DNA of 64,000 bases, taken from NCBI GenBank assembly GCA_016712265.1, contig JADJRJ010000031.1, positions 806,001 through 870,000 on the forward strand, given 5' to 3'. Numbering within the stretch: position 1 is the stretch's first letter; every line of letters starts with the position of its first letter. This DNA comes from Gemmatimonadota bacterium (GTDB lineage: Bacteria > Gemmatimonadota > Gemmatimonadetes > Gemmatimonadales > Gemmatimonadaceae). The notes below the pieces were generated by a model that saw nothing but the letters and a program-made list of their open reading frames with translations, had not been told where the DNA came from and did not search any database. Positions 1 to 8,774 of this stretch are shown here, one piece after another. Position numbers and translations under genes: made by a program.

Positions 1-2
1 GG

Positions 3-224
3 CAGGGGCTTGAGCAGGTTCTGGCCCAGCAGGCTGCAACCAGCGGCAATAGCGGTGGTCCGGGGAGCCCATTACCTTCGGTTCGGGGCCAGTCACGTGT
101 GGCGGACCCCCTGGCCACCACGAATGCTGCAGGCGCGGTGCAGGGGAACGCCAATGTCTCCGGAGCGGGCGACGGAGCACGTCCGGCTGGTCCGCGGGGC
201 AAGCCGAAACCCAAGCGCCCGTAA
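3..224 (+). CDS. C-terminal end of an unknown protein (cut by window edge)
   Basis: An open frame enters from the left edge and stops at TAA 222-224. The 73 visible residues begin with a Gln-rich stretch (QGLEQVLAQQ), pass through a low-complexity Gly/Ser/Asn/Ala linker and end in a basic Pro/Lys tail (GPRGKPKPKRP). Such tails are common at the ends of secreted or envelope proteins, but nothing here identifies a family. It is called because the composition looks like a real disordered tail and the stop fits just ahead of the next gene. No function is assigned. Confidence 0.5.
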   Translation, partial: QGLEQVLAQQAATSGNSGGPGSPLPSVRGQSRVADPLATTNAAGAVQGNANVSGAGDGARPAGPRGKPKPKRP

Positions 225-314
225 CGACCCCTTCGCCGTATTCGCGGACTGTCCTGGCGCGGTGGGGCCCCTGGCTCCGCCGCGCATCTGTTTGTTAGGG
301 TTGCAGCGTTCGCC

Positions 315-1445
315 GTGGTATCTGCGAATGCTGGGGCACAGGCCACCCGCACCCGAGATGTCGGCTTCGCCAGCGTAGCGTACGACAATGGCCAGACCTT
401 CGGCGCCATCACGCTGAATGACCTGGCGGTCATCGAGCGGCCGACCGGAGTCCTGTCGGCCAATTCGCTGCTCTCGCTGTTCAACGACGGGCGGTGGAGC
501 ATGCAGGGGTACCTCGCAGGTTCGCGCTTCAGCGCGCCCATGGCGCCGAAGGGACGCCTCGGTCGGTGGTTCAACGACGTGCGCGGCGAAGTGGGGCTCC
601 AGGCGGCCGCCACGGCGCAGCAGGGATTCATGCCGACCCTGCAGGTGACGGGGGAGACCCGCCTGCACCTGGGGGCCGCCCGGTATGCCACGCGGGTGGG
701 GGCGTCGGTGGCGCGGACCTTCGACGGTGTGGGGTGGCGCACCACCGTCATGGGGGAAGCCGGGGGATGGTGGCAAGCCGGGTCGCGCACCGTGGTGGCC
801 CTCACCACCCGGCCGATGCAACTCCAGTTTGGTGACTTGTTAGGCGACACCGAAGGCAGCCTCTCGTGGGTGCGCGGCCGCACCACCTGGGACGCCACCG
901 GCGGCATCCGGGTCGGTGAGGCCGACAAGGCGGAGAGTTTCTGGGGAAGTGTCAGCGTGACCTGGCCACTGGTGGCCGGGCTCTTCGCGACCGCCTCAGC
1001 GGGGAGCTATCCCGTGGACCTGATCCAGGGACTGCCAGGTGGCACCTACGGCGCCATGGCGCTGCGCCTGCCTGGGGGGAAATGGTCGCTGCGGCGCCCA
1101 GCGCCGCCACGGCCGGTCCGCCGGATTCCGGAGCGTCCGGAGCTACCCACCACCGAGCCGCTGACGCTGGTGATTGGTGAAGCGCTGGATTCGCTCGGCA
1201 TCCGCGAGATTCGCGTCTGGGCTCCAGGGGTCCGCGAGGTCGAGATGCTGGCCGACTTCGTGGACTGGATCCCCGTACCGCTTATCCGACAGCCAAATGG
1301 GGAATGGCAAGGTTACTATCGCGTCGCCCCGGGACTCCACCGCCTGAACCTCCGGCTGGACCGCCGCGAGCTCGCGGTGCCGCGCAACCTGGCCCGGGTG
1401 CGTGACGACTTCAGCGGCGAGGTTGGCCTCGTCGTGGTGAAATGA
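315..1445 (+). CDS. Predicted outer-membrane protein with C-terminal glycogen-binding-like (E-set) domain
   Basis: The central 230 residues alternate aromatic and polar residues, like strands of an outer-membrane barrel. The last 90 residues (LGIREIRVWAPGVREVEML onward) resemble the AMPK/isoamylase-type E-set glycogen-binding fold, with the usual Trp-Gln-Gly-Tyr strand (GEWQGYYRV). The first start codon that is normally used is GTG 315. It leaves only a truncated signal peptide (MVSANAGAQA). The frame stays open upstream to a TAA at 222, and codons from about 288 encode LFVRVAAFAVVSANAGAQA, a far better signal peptide. The true start is therefore probably a non-ATG codon (CTG 288 is one candidate). 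Export to the outer membrane is inferred; the ligand is unknown. Confidence 0.7.
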   Translation: MVSANAGAQATRTRDVGFASVAYDNGQTFGAITLNDLAVIERPTGVLSANSLLSLFNDGRWSMQGYLAGSRFSAPMAPKGRLGRWFNDVRGEVGLQAAATAQQGFMPTLQVTGETRLHLGAARYATRVGASVARTFDGVGWRTTVMGEAGGWWQAGSRTVVALTTRPMQLQFGDLLGDTEGSLSWVRGRTTWDATGGIRVGEADKAESFWGSVSVTWPLVAGLFATASAGSYPVDLIQGLPGGTYGAMALRLPGGKWSLRRPAPPRPVRRIPERPELPTTEPLTLVIGEALDSLGIREIRVWAPGVREVEMLADFVDWIPVPLIRQPNGEWQGYYRVAPGLHRLNLRLDRRELAVPRNLARVRDDFSGEVGLVVVK

Positions 1446-1548
1446 CCCCCAGCCGGATCTCCGCGCCCCCTGTGCTCCGCCCATTCTCCAGCGATACTTC
1501 CGTGCTGCCCGTGCTGCCCGCACTGCTCGTACTTCCCTGACCAGCCTC

Positions 1549-3222
1549 ATGCGCCCGCTTTGTATCCTGCTGTGTGGTACCGTGTTGGTGGCGACCGCCT
1601 GTGCCCCTCGCGCCTCGACTGGTGGGGCGCCTGACCTGCCGCGGACGCGAGCCGAGCGCTCGAACTTCACCGAGACCAGCACGCACGCGGACGTCATGGC
1701 GTTCCTGGACACGCTGGGCCGACGGTATCGCGTGGGGCGAGGGACGGTCGGTCGCACGAGCGAAGGACGCGACATTCCATATGTCATCGCCTCGCGGCCG
1801 CGGTATGCCACGCCCGAAGCCGCGCGCGCCTCGGGACGTCCGATCGTCTACGTCCAGGGCAACATTCACGCGGGAGAGGTCGAGGGCAAAGAAGCCCTGC
1901 AGGCGCTCCTCCGTGACCTGTTGGCGTCGCCGGCGAAGAATGTGCTCGACTCCCTGGTGTTGATTGCCGTGCCGATCTACAACGGCGACGGGAACGAAAG
2001 ACTCGATGTGCAGGCGCGGACCCGTGGGGCGCAGAACGGGCCAGAGATGGTCGGACAGCGGCCCAACGCGCAGGGGCTCGACCTCAATCGAGACTACATG
2101 AAGGCCATGGCACCGGAGACCCAGGGGGCGCTCGCGACCCTCGCGTTGTGGGATCCGCACGTCCTGGTGGACCTGCACACCACCAACGGTTCGTATCACG
2201 GGTACCACCTGACCTGGGCGCCGTCGCTGAATCCCGCGGCCGAACTGCCGGGCGCCACCTTTGGCGGCGCCTTCGCCCGAGATTCCTTGATGCCCGAGGT
2301 CCAGCGACGGGTCAAGGCGCGCCATGACGTCAACATCTTCCCCTACGGGAACTTTGCCGGTGACGCCGGCCCGGGCAGCGTGCCCCGTGCCTGGCAGACC
2401 TACGACCATCGGCCGCGGTTTGGCACCAACTACTACGCCCTGCGAGGGCGCATCAGCATCCTCTCGGAGGCCTACTCCCACGATCCGTTCGCGACGCGCG
2501 TGCGCGCGACCTACGCGTTTGTTCGCGAGCTGCTGTCGGTCGTCGCCGAGCGCGGGAATGAGATCCGGGCCCTCACCGCGCGCTCGGATGCCGCGGTGAC
2601 GGCATGGGGTGGGGCCACGCCCGCGCGGGTGCCCGTCCGCGCGCAGCTCACGGCCACGCCGTTCCAGGGCGACGTGATCTACGAAGAGTTGGAGCGGACG
2701 ACAGACACCACGCGGCGGGAGCCCGGGGTGCGGGCCGGGATGCGGCGCACGGGGCGGTTTGTCACGCGACGGATGCCGATCCATGACCGCTTCACGCCCA
2801 CGCGTGTCGCGACGGCCCCGTGGGGTTACGCGCTCCCCGCGACGGACACCGCGGTGCTCGCCGTGCTACGGCACCATGGCGTGACGATGTATGCCACCCG
2901 GCGTGAGTGGACGGGGAACGCCGGCCCCCAGTTCAGCGTCGACTCTACCATCATTGCCGCCTCCCCGTTCCAGGGGCGCCGGGAAGTGCGACTCGAGGGC
3001 CGCTGGACCGCCACTCCGCTCACGACGCTGCCCGCCGGGACCGTCGTTGTCCCCGTGGGTCAGCCCCTGGGCGTGCTCATCACCTACCTGCTCGAGCCGG
3101 AAAGCGACGATGGCGTGGTGAACTGGGACGTTGGCGACAAGGCAGCGACCCGCCCCCGGGACCTCGTGATCACGCGCCTGGCCCAGGATCCGTCGGTGCC
3201 GATGGGCCGCGTACGTCGTTAG
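1549..3222 (+). CDS. M14-family zinc carboxypeptidase-like lipoprotein
   Basis: 557 residues. The N-terminus carries a lipoprotein signal with a lipobox ending in Cys (LLCGTVLVATAC). The peptidase part shows the M14 zinc motif HxxE (HAGEVEG, His107 and Glu110) and a third probable ligand His210 in VDLHTTNGSYHGY. SEAYSHDPF near residue 305 and a long C-terminal extension are typical of large secreted M14 peptidases. It probably trims peptides in the periplasm. The next gene begins 2 bp after this stop, so they are likely co-transcribed. The stop codon TAG lies inside a GTTAGGC heptamer. Confidence 0.85.
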   Translation: MRPLCILLCGTVLVATACAPRASTGGAPDLPRTRAERSNFTETSTHADVMAFLDTLGRRYRVGRGTVGRTSEGRDIPYVIASRPRYATPEAARASGRPIVYVQGNIHAGEVEGKEALQALLRDLLASPAKNVLDSLVLIAVPIYNGDGNERLDVQARTRGAQNGPEMVGQRPNAQGLDLNRDYMKAMAPETQGALATLALWDPHVLVDLHTTNGSYHGYHLTWAPSLNPAAELPGATFGGAFARDSLMPEVQRRVKARHDVNIFPYGNFAGDAGPGSVPRAWQTYDHRPRFGTNYYALRGRISILSEAYSHDPFATRVRATYAFVRELLSVVAERGNEIRALTARSDAAVTAWGGATPARVPVRAQLTATPFQGDVIYEELERTTDTTRREPGVRAGMRRTGRFVTRRMPIHDRFTPTRVATAPWGYALPATDTAVLAVLRHHGVTMYATRREWTGNAGPQFSVDSTIIAASPFQGRREVRLEGRWTATPLTTLPAGTVVVPVGQPLGVLITYLLEPESDDGVVNWDVGDKAATRPRDLVITRLAQDPSVPMGRVRR

Positions 3223-3224
3223 GC

Positions 3225-3620
3225 GTGGCTGGTCGCCACCTTCCCCCCAACCCCGAGGCCGGGGACCCGAACACCATCGGGGGCTACATGGCGGTCCACG
3301 CGCGCCCCGCCGCCTTTGAGGGGCGTGACGGGTTGTCGTACTCCGTCTCCATTGAGGTGGACGGCACGGGCGACTCGGCAGCGCCATGGGGCGCCTACTT
3401 CCTCTTCCTTCGCTGGCGGCGCATGGGAACCCAGGGCATCGACGGCCACGTGGAGTCGGAGTTTCTCGAAGTTGGTCCCGCAGAAGACACCGTCCGGGCA
3501 GCCTTGGCGGCTTGGTCGCTCACGGGGGTGAAGCGCGTGCTGGACACGTGCATCCAGGCCGCCGCCGGGGATGCGCCCAACCGACGATGGTGGGATGTGA
3601 TGCGCGAGGACACACCGTGA
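3225..3620 (+). CDS. Conserved hypothetical protein, about 131 aa
   Basis: This frame reads MAGRHLPPNPEAGDPNTIGG, then YMAVHARPAAFEGRDGLSYS and a Trp/Arg-rich acidic C-terminus. The start chosen is GTG 3225, 2 bp behind the M14 stop; ATG 3288 is a shorter alternative. The gene overlaps the rsgA start by 4 bp (GTGA), which supports it as a real member of the operon. No membrane segment or signal peptide is visible, so it is probably a small cytoplasmic protein. I do not recognise a named family, and its function is unknown. Confidence 0.65.
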   Translation: MAGRHLPPNPEAGDPNTIGGYMAVHARPAAFEGRDGLSYSVSIEVDGTGDSAAPWGAYFLFLRWRRMGTQGIDGHVESEFLEVGPAEDTVRAALAAWSLTGVKRVLDTCIQAAAGDAPNRRWWDVMREDTP

Positions 3621-4531
3621 GCGAAGGGCGGGTACTCGCCGGCACCGGCGGGCAATGGCGCGTGCAGCTGGACGACGGCACCATCGGTGTGGCCGCGTTG
3701 CGGGGCAAGGCGAAGCGGGAAGGCACCCTGAAGTTGGTGGTGGGCGACCGCGTGACCGTCGAGGGCGACGCGGCCGGCGACACCCTGGCCATCACCGCAA
3801 TTCATCCACGGGTGTCGGTGCTCTCCCGCCGCAATCCCAGCGGAGCCTACGGCGAGCGCATCGTGGCCTCCAACCTCGACCAGGTGATCGTGGTGTTTGC
3901 CATGGTCCGGCCGGAGCCGAACGTCCGGATGCTGGACCGATTCCTGGTGATCGCCGAAGCCAACGACCTCGCGGCCACGGTGGTGGTCAACAAGGTCGAC
4001 CTGGCTTCCGTGGATGCGGCCCATGCGGTGTTCGACCGCTATGAGTTATTAGGCTATCCGGTCGTCCTCACCTCGATCCGCACGGGGATGGGGGTGGAGG
4101 CATTGCACGAGCGCCTCCAGGACCGCACCAGTGCCCTGAGCGGGCCGTCCGGGGTCGGCAAGTCGTCGCTGCTCAACACCATGTACCCTGGGCTCGACCT
4201 GCGCGTGGGCGAGATCTCGGCCTCCGTCAACAAGGGGCGTCACACCACCGTCGGGTCGTGGATGCACCCGCTGCCGGATGGCGGCTATGTCGTCGACACC
4301 CCCGGCCTGCGCGAGGTCGGGTTGTGGGGATTGCCGTCGGCCTCTCTCGACCAATGCTTTCCCGAAATCCGCGCGCGTGGCGGCAGCTGCAAGTTCTCGA
4401 CGTGCCGGCACGTCTCGGAGCCCGGTTGCGCCGTTCGGGATGGCGTGACAAGCGGCGAGGTGCATCCCGAGCGGTACGCGAGCTACATCAAGCTGCGCGA
4501 GGAAGTGGAAGCGTCCGAGCGGGTCTGGTAA
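3617..4531 (+). CDS. rsgA: Ribosome small-subunit biogenesis GTPase RsgA
   Basis: 304 residues from GTG 3617, which overlaps the previous stop. It shows the circularly permuted GTPase order of RsgA/YjeQ: an N-terminal OB-fold, then G4 (NKVDL, about 125), G1/Walker A (GPSGVGKSS, about 176), G3 (DTPGLRE, about 226) and a C-terminal zinc site (SCKFSTCRHVSEPGC). RsgA binds the 30S subunit late in assembly and hydrolyses GTP to release factors. All diagnostic motifs are intact. An upstream extension of the same frame to 3386 runs through the preceding gene and is rejected. The codon pair TTATTA at about 4046 is unusual for this GC content. Confidence 0.95.
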   Translation: MSEGRVLAGTGGQWRVQLDDGTIGVAALRGKAKREGTLKLVVGDRVTVEGDAAGDTLAITAIHPRVSVLSRRNPSGAYGERIVASNLDQVIVVFAMVRPEPNVRMLDRFLVIAEANDLAATVVVNKVDLASVDAAHAVFDRYELLGYPVVLTSIRTGMGVEALHERLQDRTSALSGPSGVGKSSLLNTMYPGLDLRVGEISASVNKGRHTTVGSWMHPLPDGGYVVDTPGLREVGLWGLPSASLDQCFPEIRARGGSCKFSTCRHVSEPGCAVRDGVTSGEVHPERYASYIKLREEVEASERVW

Positions 4532-4556
4532 GCGACCGACCGCGATTCGTGTACGT

Positions 4557-5192
4557 TCAGGGCGACAGGCGCGTGCGCAGCCACCCCTCGCTGGATTTCT
4601 CGTACCGCACCCGGTCGTGCAACCGACTGGGCCGTCCCTGCCAGAATTCCACCGCGTGGGGAATCACGCGATATCCGCCCCAGTGATCCGGTCGTGGGGG
4701 ATCACCCCCCGCAAACCGGGCGGTAGCCTCCGCCACACGGCGGTCCAGCTCATCCCGGTCCGGGAGCACGCTGCTTTGCACAGAGGCCCAGGCGCCGACG
4801 CGGCTCCCCAGTGGGCGCGCTTCGTAGTAGGCCGTGGACTCCGCCTCGTCCGTGCGCTCCACGGTACCCGCGATGCGTACCTGGCGCTCGAGTTCCTTCC
4901 AGAGAAAGACCAGGGCTGCACGGGGATTGGCTTCAAGGTCCTGGGCCTTGTGGCTCCGGTAGTCCGTAAAGAAGGTGAAGCCGCGGGGGTGCACTTCCTT
5001 GAGGAGGACGATGCGCGCACTCGGAGTGCCGTCCGCCGCCGCGGTCGCCAGGGTCATAGCGTTCGGCTCCACCAACTCGGCGCGCTGGGCCTCCGCGAAC
5101 CACAGGCGGAACTGGACGAGCGGGTCCGGGTCGACATCGGCGACGTCGAGAGTCGCCAGCGCGTAGTCGCGACGAAGGGTCGTGAGGTCCAT
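4557..5192 (-). CDS. pdxH: Pyridoxamine/pyridoxine 5'-phosphate oxidase
   Basis: 211 residues from ATG 5192. The family signature is clear: ARIVLLKEVHPRGFTFFTDY and SHKAQDLEANPRAALVFLWK form the FMN-binding half, with RQVRIAGTVER and the C-terminal HWGGYRVIPHAVEFWQGRPS and LHDRVRYE motifs. It oxidises PNP or PMP to PLP using FMN and oxygen and would act in the cytosol. Length is normal. The gene is convergent with rsgA (25-bp gap) and divergent from the sigma-factor gene. An upstream in-frame extension to 5603 is antisense to the sigma gene and not believed. Confidence 0.95.
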   Translation of the reverse strand: MDLTTLRRDYALATLDVADVDPDPLVQFRLWFAEAQRAELVEPNAMTLATAAADGTPSARIVLLKEVHPRGFTFFTDYRSHKAQDLEANPRAALVFLWKELERQVRIAGTVERTDEAESTAYYEARPLGSRVGAWASVQSSVLPDRDELDRRVAEATARFAGGDPPRPDHWGGYRVIPHAVEFWQGRPSRLHDRVRYEKSSEGWLRTRLSP

Positions 5193-5312
5193 GCAGGACA
5201 ATACTGCGCGTAGCGGTCCTCCCGAAACCGGGGTAAATCTCTGACACGTCGGGCGGAACCCCGGCGCGGCCCCATGGCTTGGTCTCCGCATGGCCCCCTT
5301 TTCGCCGAGAGC

Positions 5313-5885
5313 ATGTCGAGAGAGGAGTTCGACCGGGAGGTGCTCGCCCGGATGGAAGACGTCTACCGCTTTGCCATGTCGCTGACGCGGGACGCCAGTC
5401 GCGCCGAGGATCTGGTCCAGGAGACCTACCTGCGGGCGTTCCGGTCCTGGCACACCTTCCAGCCCGGTTCGGACGCCCGGCGATGGTTGTTCACGATCTG
5501 CCGCAACGCTTTCCTCCGGTCGCTCGAGCGCGAACGCGGGACGATGTCGATCGAGGACCTGACCGGCGGGGATCAGGACGCGCTCGGCAGCGTGATGCAC
5601 CACGCCCGGATGATCGGGGACGGCACGGCCGATCGCCTCGCCCGGATGGACCTGGCCCCTGCGTTGGCTGACGCCATTGGCCAGCTCAACGAGCCGTTCC
5701 GGTCTGCGGTCGTGGTGGTGGATGTGGAGGGCAATTCGTACGAGGAGGCCTCGGAGATCCTCGGGGTACCGATCGGAACCGTCCGGTCGCGCCTCTTTCG
5801 GGCGCGCCGGCAGCTACAAGAGCGCCTCGCGGATTATGCGCGCGATGCCGGATTCACCACGGTGGCCCGGGAGCCCGTGTCATGA
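5313..5885 (+). CDS. ECF-family RNA polymerase sigma factor
   Basis: 190 residues from ATG 5313 (MSREEF); an upstream ATG at 5274 would add 13 unlikely residues. Region 2 (EDLVQETYLRAFRSWHTF, then DARRWLFTICRNAFL) and region 4 (YEEASEILGVPIGTVRSRLF) are well formed, with the two-domain length of ECF sigmas. It overlaps the next gene by 4 bp (ATGA). That gene encodes a zinc-type anti-sigma factor, so this is a standard sigma/anti-sigma pair. The copper genes begin about 80 bp further on in the same direction. They may be its targets, but I saw no clear repeated promoter motif to prove it. Confidence 0.9.
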   Translation: MSREEFDREVLARMEDVYRFAMSLTRDASRAEDLVQETYLRAFRSWHTFQPGSDARRWLFTICRNAFLRSLERERGTMSIEDLTGGDQDALGSVMHHARMIGDGTADRLARMDLAPALADAIGQLNEPFRSAVVVVDVEGNSYEEASEILGVPIGTVRSRLFRARRQLQERLADYARDAGFTTVAREPVS

Positions 5886-6130
5886 GCAAACCGACCTGCG
5901 ATTGCACCACGGCGATGGCTCAGCTGTGGGACTACCTGGACGAAGAATTGACCGCAGAGCGCTACCAGATGGTCAAGGACCACCTGGCCAACTGTGCGCA
6001 CTGCCTGCCGCACGCCGAGTTCGCGCAGGGGTTCCTGGCGGCGCTAGGGCGCTGTCGTCATGCGGGCCAGATGCCGGAGGGGGTGCGCCACGCGGTGATG
6101 GACGCCCTGAAGCGCGAGGGCCTCGTGTAA
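5882..6130 (+). CDS. Zinc-finger (ZAS-type) anti-sigma factor
   Basis: 82 residues beginning in the stop of the sigma gene. HLANCAHC gives the H-x3-C-x2-C zinc motif of the putative zinc-finger (zf-HC2) anti-sigma domain. The N-terminal CDC and the acidic WDYLDEELTAER helix are also typical. There is no transmembrane segment, so this is a soluble ZAS protein that would hold the sigma factor directly. Cys/zinc chemistry in this class can respond to oxidants or metals. Given the adjacent copper genes, metal sensing is an attractive inference. Confidence 0.85.
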   Translation: MSKPTCDCTTAMAQLWDYLDEELTAERYQMVKDHLANCAHCLPHAEFAQGFLAALGRCRHAGQMPEGVRHAVMDALKREGLV

Positions 6131-6210
6131 GGGGCCGGCCTAGGGGGAACTCCTCTGATGCAATCGGGGTTGGTCTGGCAGAATACCCCCACCCGGTATC
6201 GGAGGACGCC

Positions 6211-6417
6211 ATGAAGGACGTCGTCTTGAAGGTCGAAGGGATGAGCTGCGGCCACTGCGTGCGTGCGGTGGATCAGGCGCTACGCGGCGTCCCCGGCGCC
6301 AGCGTGCGCAAGGTGGAGATCGGCGCCGCGGAAGTGCAGGTGGATGATGCGGTGCCCGTCGGCGTGCTGGTGGACGCACTGGCGGACGCGGGCTACAGCG
6401 CCGAGGAGCGCACGTAG
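6211..6417 (+). CDS. copZ: Copper chaperone / heavy-metal-associated domain protein, CopZ-like
   Basis: 68 residues from ATG 6211, with GGAGG about 6 bp upstream as ribosome binding site. It is a single HMA ferredoxin-fold domain with the metal loop GMSCGHC. It would bind Cu(I) in the cytosol and pass it to the ATPase encoded 5 bp downstream. The 80-bp gap after the anti-sigma gene may hold the promoter of the copper operon. The symbol rests on context and size. A mercury-type HMA protein is less likely because no mer genes are present. Confidence 0.85.
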   Translation: MKDVVLKVEGMSCGHCVRAVDQALRGVPGASVRKVEIGAAEVQVDDAVPVGVLVDALADAGYSAEERT

Positions 6418-6422
6418 CCCGT

Positions 6423-8774
6423 ATGTCGACCACGGTGGAGCCCGCCGCCGATCGTGCGCGCGTGGTGCTTCCCGTCGGCGGGATGACCTGTGCGGCGTGC
6501 TCGGCGCGGGTGCAACGCACCCTCGAAAAGACGCCGGGGGTGGCCGCCGCCAACGTTAACTTGATGACCCACAGCGCGGCGGTGACCTTCGATCCCGCGC
6601 AGGTCACGGCGGCGGCGCTCGTGGATCGCATCAAGGCCAGCGGGTACGAGGCCAGCCTGCCGCGCGAAGAAGAGACCGCCGCACGGGCGCAGGTCGCGCA
6701 GGATGCGGCGCTGGATGGCGACTACCGCCGCCTCGTGCGTGAGGCGAGCGCGGCCCTCGGTGCGGGGATGGTGGCGATGGTCCTCTCGATGCCGCTGATG
6801 GCCGCTCACGCCACGCACCAGGCGACCGACCCGTTCATGCGATGGTCGATGCGCGTGATTGACCCCTGGGTGCGCGGCCTCGTGCCCTGGTTGTACGAGG
6901 TGCCGACGTCCGTCGTGTCGTGGACGTTGCTCGTGGTGACCGCCGCCGTGATGGTCACCGCGGGGCGAGCGTTCTACGTGCGGGCCTGGCAGGGAGCCCG
7001 GCATGGGGCGACGGACATGAACACCCTCGTGGCGTTAGGCACGGGAGCGGCGTTCCTGTATTCCGTGGTGGCAACGGGGTGGCCGGAGCTGTTCCTGGGC
7101 CGCGGCCTGGCGCCCGACGTGTATTACGAGGCGGTGATCATCATCATCGCGCTGGTCCAGGTGGGGCATGCCTTGGAGGCTCGCGCGAAGCGGGAGACCT
7201 CGTCGGCGATTCGCGCCCTCGTGGACCTGCAGCCCGCCGTCGCGCGCGTGGTGCGGGATGGGGTGGAACGCGAGGTCCCGGTCGCGGAGGTGCGGGGTGG
7301 GGACGAGGTCGTGGTGCGGCCCGGCGAACGGTTGGCGGTGGACGGTGTCGTGCTGCGTGGGGAGAGCGCGGTGGACGAGGCGATGCTCACCGGGGAACCG
7401 GTGCCAGTTGCCAAGCGGGTGGGCGATACGGTGGCTGGCGGCACGGTGAATCGCACGGGCGCGTTGGTCATACGCGCGACCACCCTGGGCGAAGCATCGG
7501 TCCTGTCGCGCATCGTCGCCATGATGCGCGAGGCACAGGCCTCACGAGCGCCGATCCAGCGACTCGCCGATCGGGTGAGTGCCGTGTTTGTGCCGAGCGT
7601 CCTCGGTCTCTCCGCGGTGACCTTTGTCGCGTGGTGGATCCTCGACCCCTCGGGTGGCGTGGTCCGGGCCACGGCGGCGGCACTCGCGGTGCTGATCATC
7701 GCGTGTCCGTGTGCCATGGGGCTCGCCGTGCCAACGGCCGTGATGGTGGCGACGGGGCGCGCGGCGCAGTTCGGCGCGCTGGTGAAGGGTGGTGATGCGC
7801 TGGAGCGGGCATCGCGGGTGGACACCGTGGTATTCGACAAGACCGGGACGCTGACGCGTGGGGCGCCTGCCGTGGTCGCGACGGAGGTGGCCCCCGGGCG
7901 CAGCGCCGCCGACGTGCGTGGATTGGCTGCATCGGTCGAGGCATTGTCGGAACACCCGTTGGCGGGAGCGGTGGTGCGTGGTGCCGTGGGGGCAGACCCG
8001 TTGGTGGAGCAGTTCTCGTCTGTAACCGGCGAGGGGGTGCGGGGGCGCGTGCGGGGCCAGTGGGTCGTGGTCGGCAATGCGGCGATGCTGCATCGCGAGG
8101 GGGTCGCGGGGGCGATGCCTGCCGACGTCGAGGCCACCTGGGAGGCCCGGGCGTGGACCCCGGTGCACGTGGCGATCGATGGCCAGTGGGCGGGGGCCCT
8201 CGCGCTGGCGGATGCCCCAAAGGAGGAAAGCGCCTCCGCGGTGGCGGCGCTGCGCGCACGCGGTGTCGAGGTGGTCCTGCTCTCGGGTGACGTGCAAGCG
8301 ACGGCGGATGCCGTGGCGGCCATCCTGGGGATTCCGCGGGCGCTGGGCGGCGTACGCCCCGAGGGCAAGGTGCAGGCCATTCGCGACCTGCAGGCGCGTG
8401 GCCGCGTGGTGGCCATGGTGGGCGACGGGATCAACGACGGGCCGGCGTTGGCGCAGGCCGACGTGGGGATTGCGTTAGGCACTGGTGCCGACGTGGCGGT
8501 GGAGGCGGCCGATGTGGCGCTGATGCGCGGGGACCCGCGTACGGTCGTCGACACCCTGGCCCTCGCCAGGCAGACGCTCCGGATTACGCGCCAGAACCTG
8601 TTTTGGGCGTTCATCTACAATGTGGTGGGCATCCCCGTGGCGGCCGGCGTGTTGTACCCGGCATTTGGGATCCTGCTCAGTCCCGTCCTGGCGAGTGCGG
8701 CGATGGCGTTCAGCTCGGTGAGCGTCGTCTCCAACTCCCTCCGGCTCCGTCGGTTCGCCCCGGTCTCCTCATGA
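6423..8774 (+). CDS. copA: Cu(I)-translocating P1B-type ATPase
   Basis: 783 residues. In order: an N-terminal HMA domain with GMTCAAC, membrane helices, an actuator motif TGEPVPV, the transmembrane metal motif CPC (Cys428-Pro-Cys430), the phosphorylation site DKTGT (Asp472), a nucleotide domain with an HP pair (EHPLAG) and the hinge GDGINDGPAL, then two final helices. It exports Cu(I) from the cytosol at the cost of ATP. A His/Met stretch between HMA and the core (MPLMAAHATHQ) may also bind metal. It overlaps csoR by 4 bp. Both TTA codons here (7035, 8475) are inside GTTAGGC heptamers. Confidence 0.95.
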   Translation: MSTTVEPAADRARVVLPVGGMTCAACSARVQRTLEKTPGVAAANVNLMTHSAAVTFDPAQVTAAALVDRIKASGYEASLPREEETAARAQVAQDAALDGDYRRLVREASAALGAGMVAMVLSMPLMAAHATHQATDPFMRWSMRVIDPWVRGLVPWLYEVPTSVVSWTLLVVTAAVMVTAGRAFYVRAWQGARHGATDMNTLVALGTGAAFLYSVVATGWPELFLGRGLAPDVYYEAVIIIIALVQVGHALEARAKRETSSAIRALVDLQPAVARVVRDGVEREVPVAEVRGGDEVVVRPGERLAVDGVVLRGESAVDEAMLTGEPVPVAKRVGDTVAGGTVNRTGALVIRATTLGEASVLSRIVAMMREAQASRAPIQRLADRVSAVFVPSVLGLSAVTFVAWWILDPSGGVVRATAAALAVLIIACPCAMGLAVPTAVMVATGRAAQFGALVKGGDALERASRVDTVVFDKTGTLTRGAPAVVATEVAPGRSAADVRGLAASVEALSEHPLAGAVVRGAVGADPLVEQFSSVTGEGVRGRVRGQWVVVGNAAMLHREGVAGAMPADVEATWEARAWTPVHVAIDGQWAGALALADAPKEESASAVAALRARGVEVVLLSGDVQATADAVAAILGIPRALGGVRPEGKVQAIRDLQARGRVVAMVGDGINDGPALAQADVGIALGTGADVAVEAADVALMRGDPRTVVDTLALARQTLRITRQNLFWAFIYNVVGIPVAAGVLYPAFGILLSPVLASAAMAFSSVSVVSNSLRLRRFAPVSS

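Noticed and set aside
1411..2784. Long minus-strand frame over the M14 peptidase gene
   Set aside because: Arg/His/Gly-rich shadow; the plus-strand peptidase has intact catalytic motifs.
5274..5312. Upstream ATG as the start of the sigma factor
   Set aside because: The added residues (MAWSPHGPLFAES) do not belong to region 2, and MSREEF is a normal start.
7124..8614. 496-codon open frame opposite copA
   Set aside because: It is an antisense shadow of the ATPase. The product is Thr/Ser/Ala/Arg-rich with no domain, and high GC suppresses stops.
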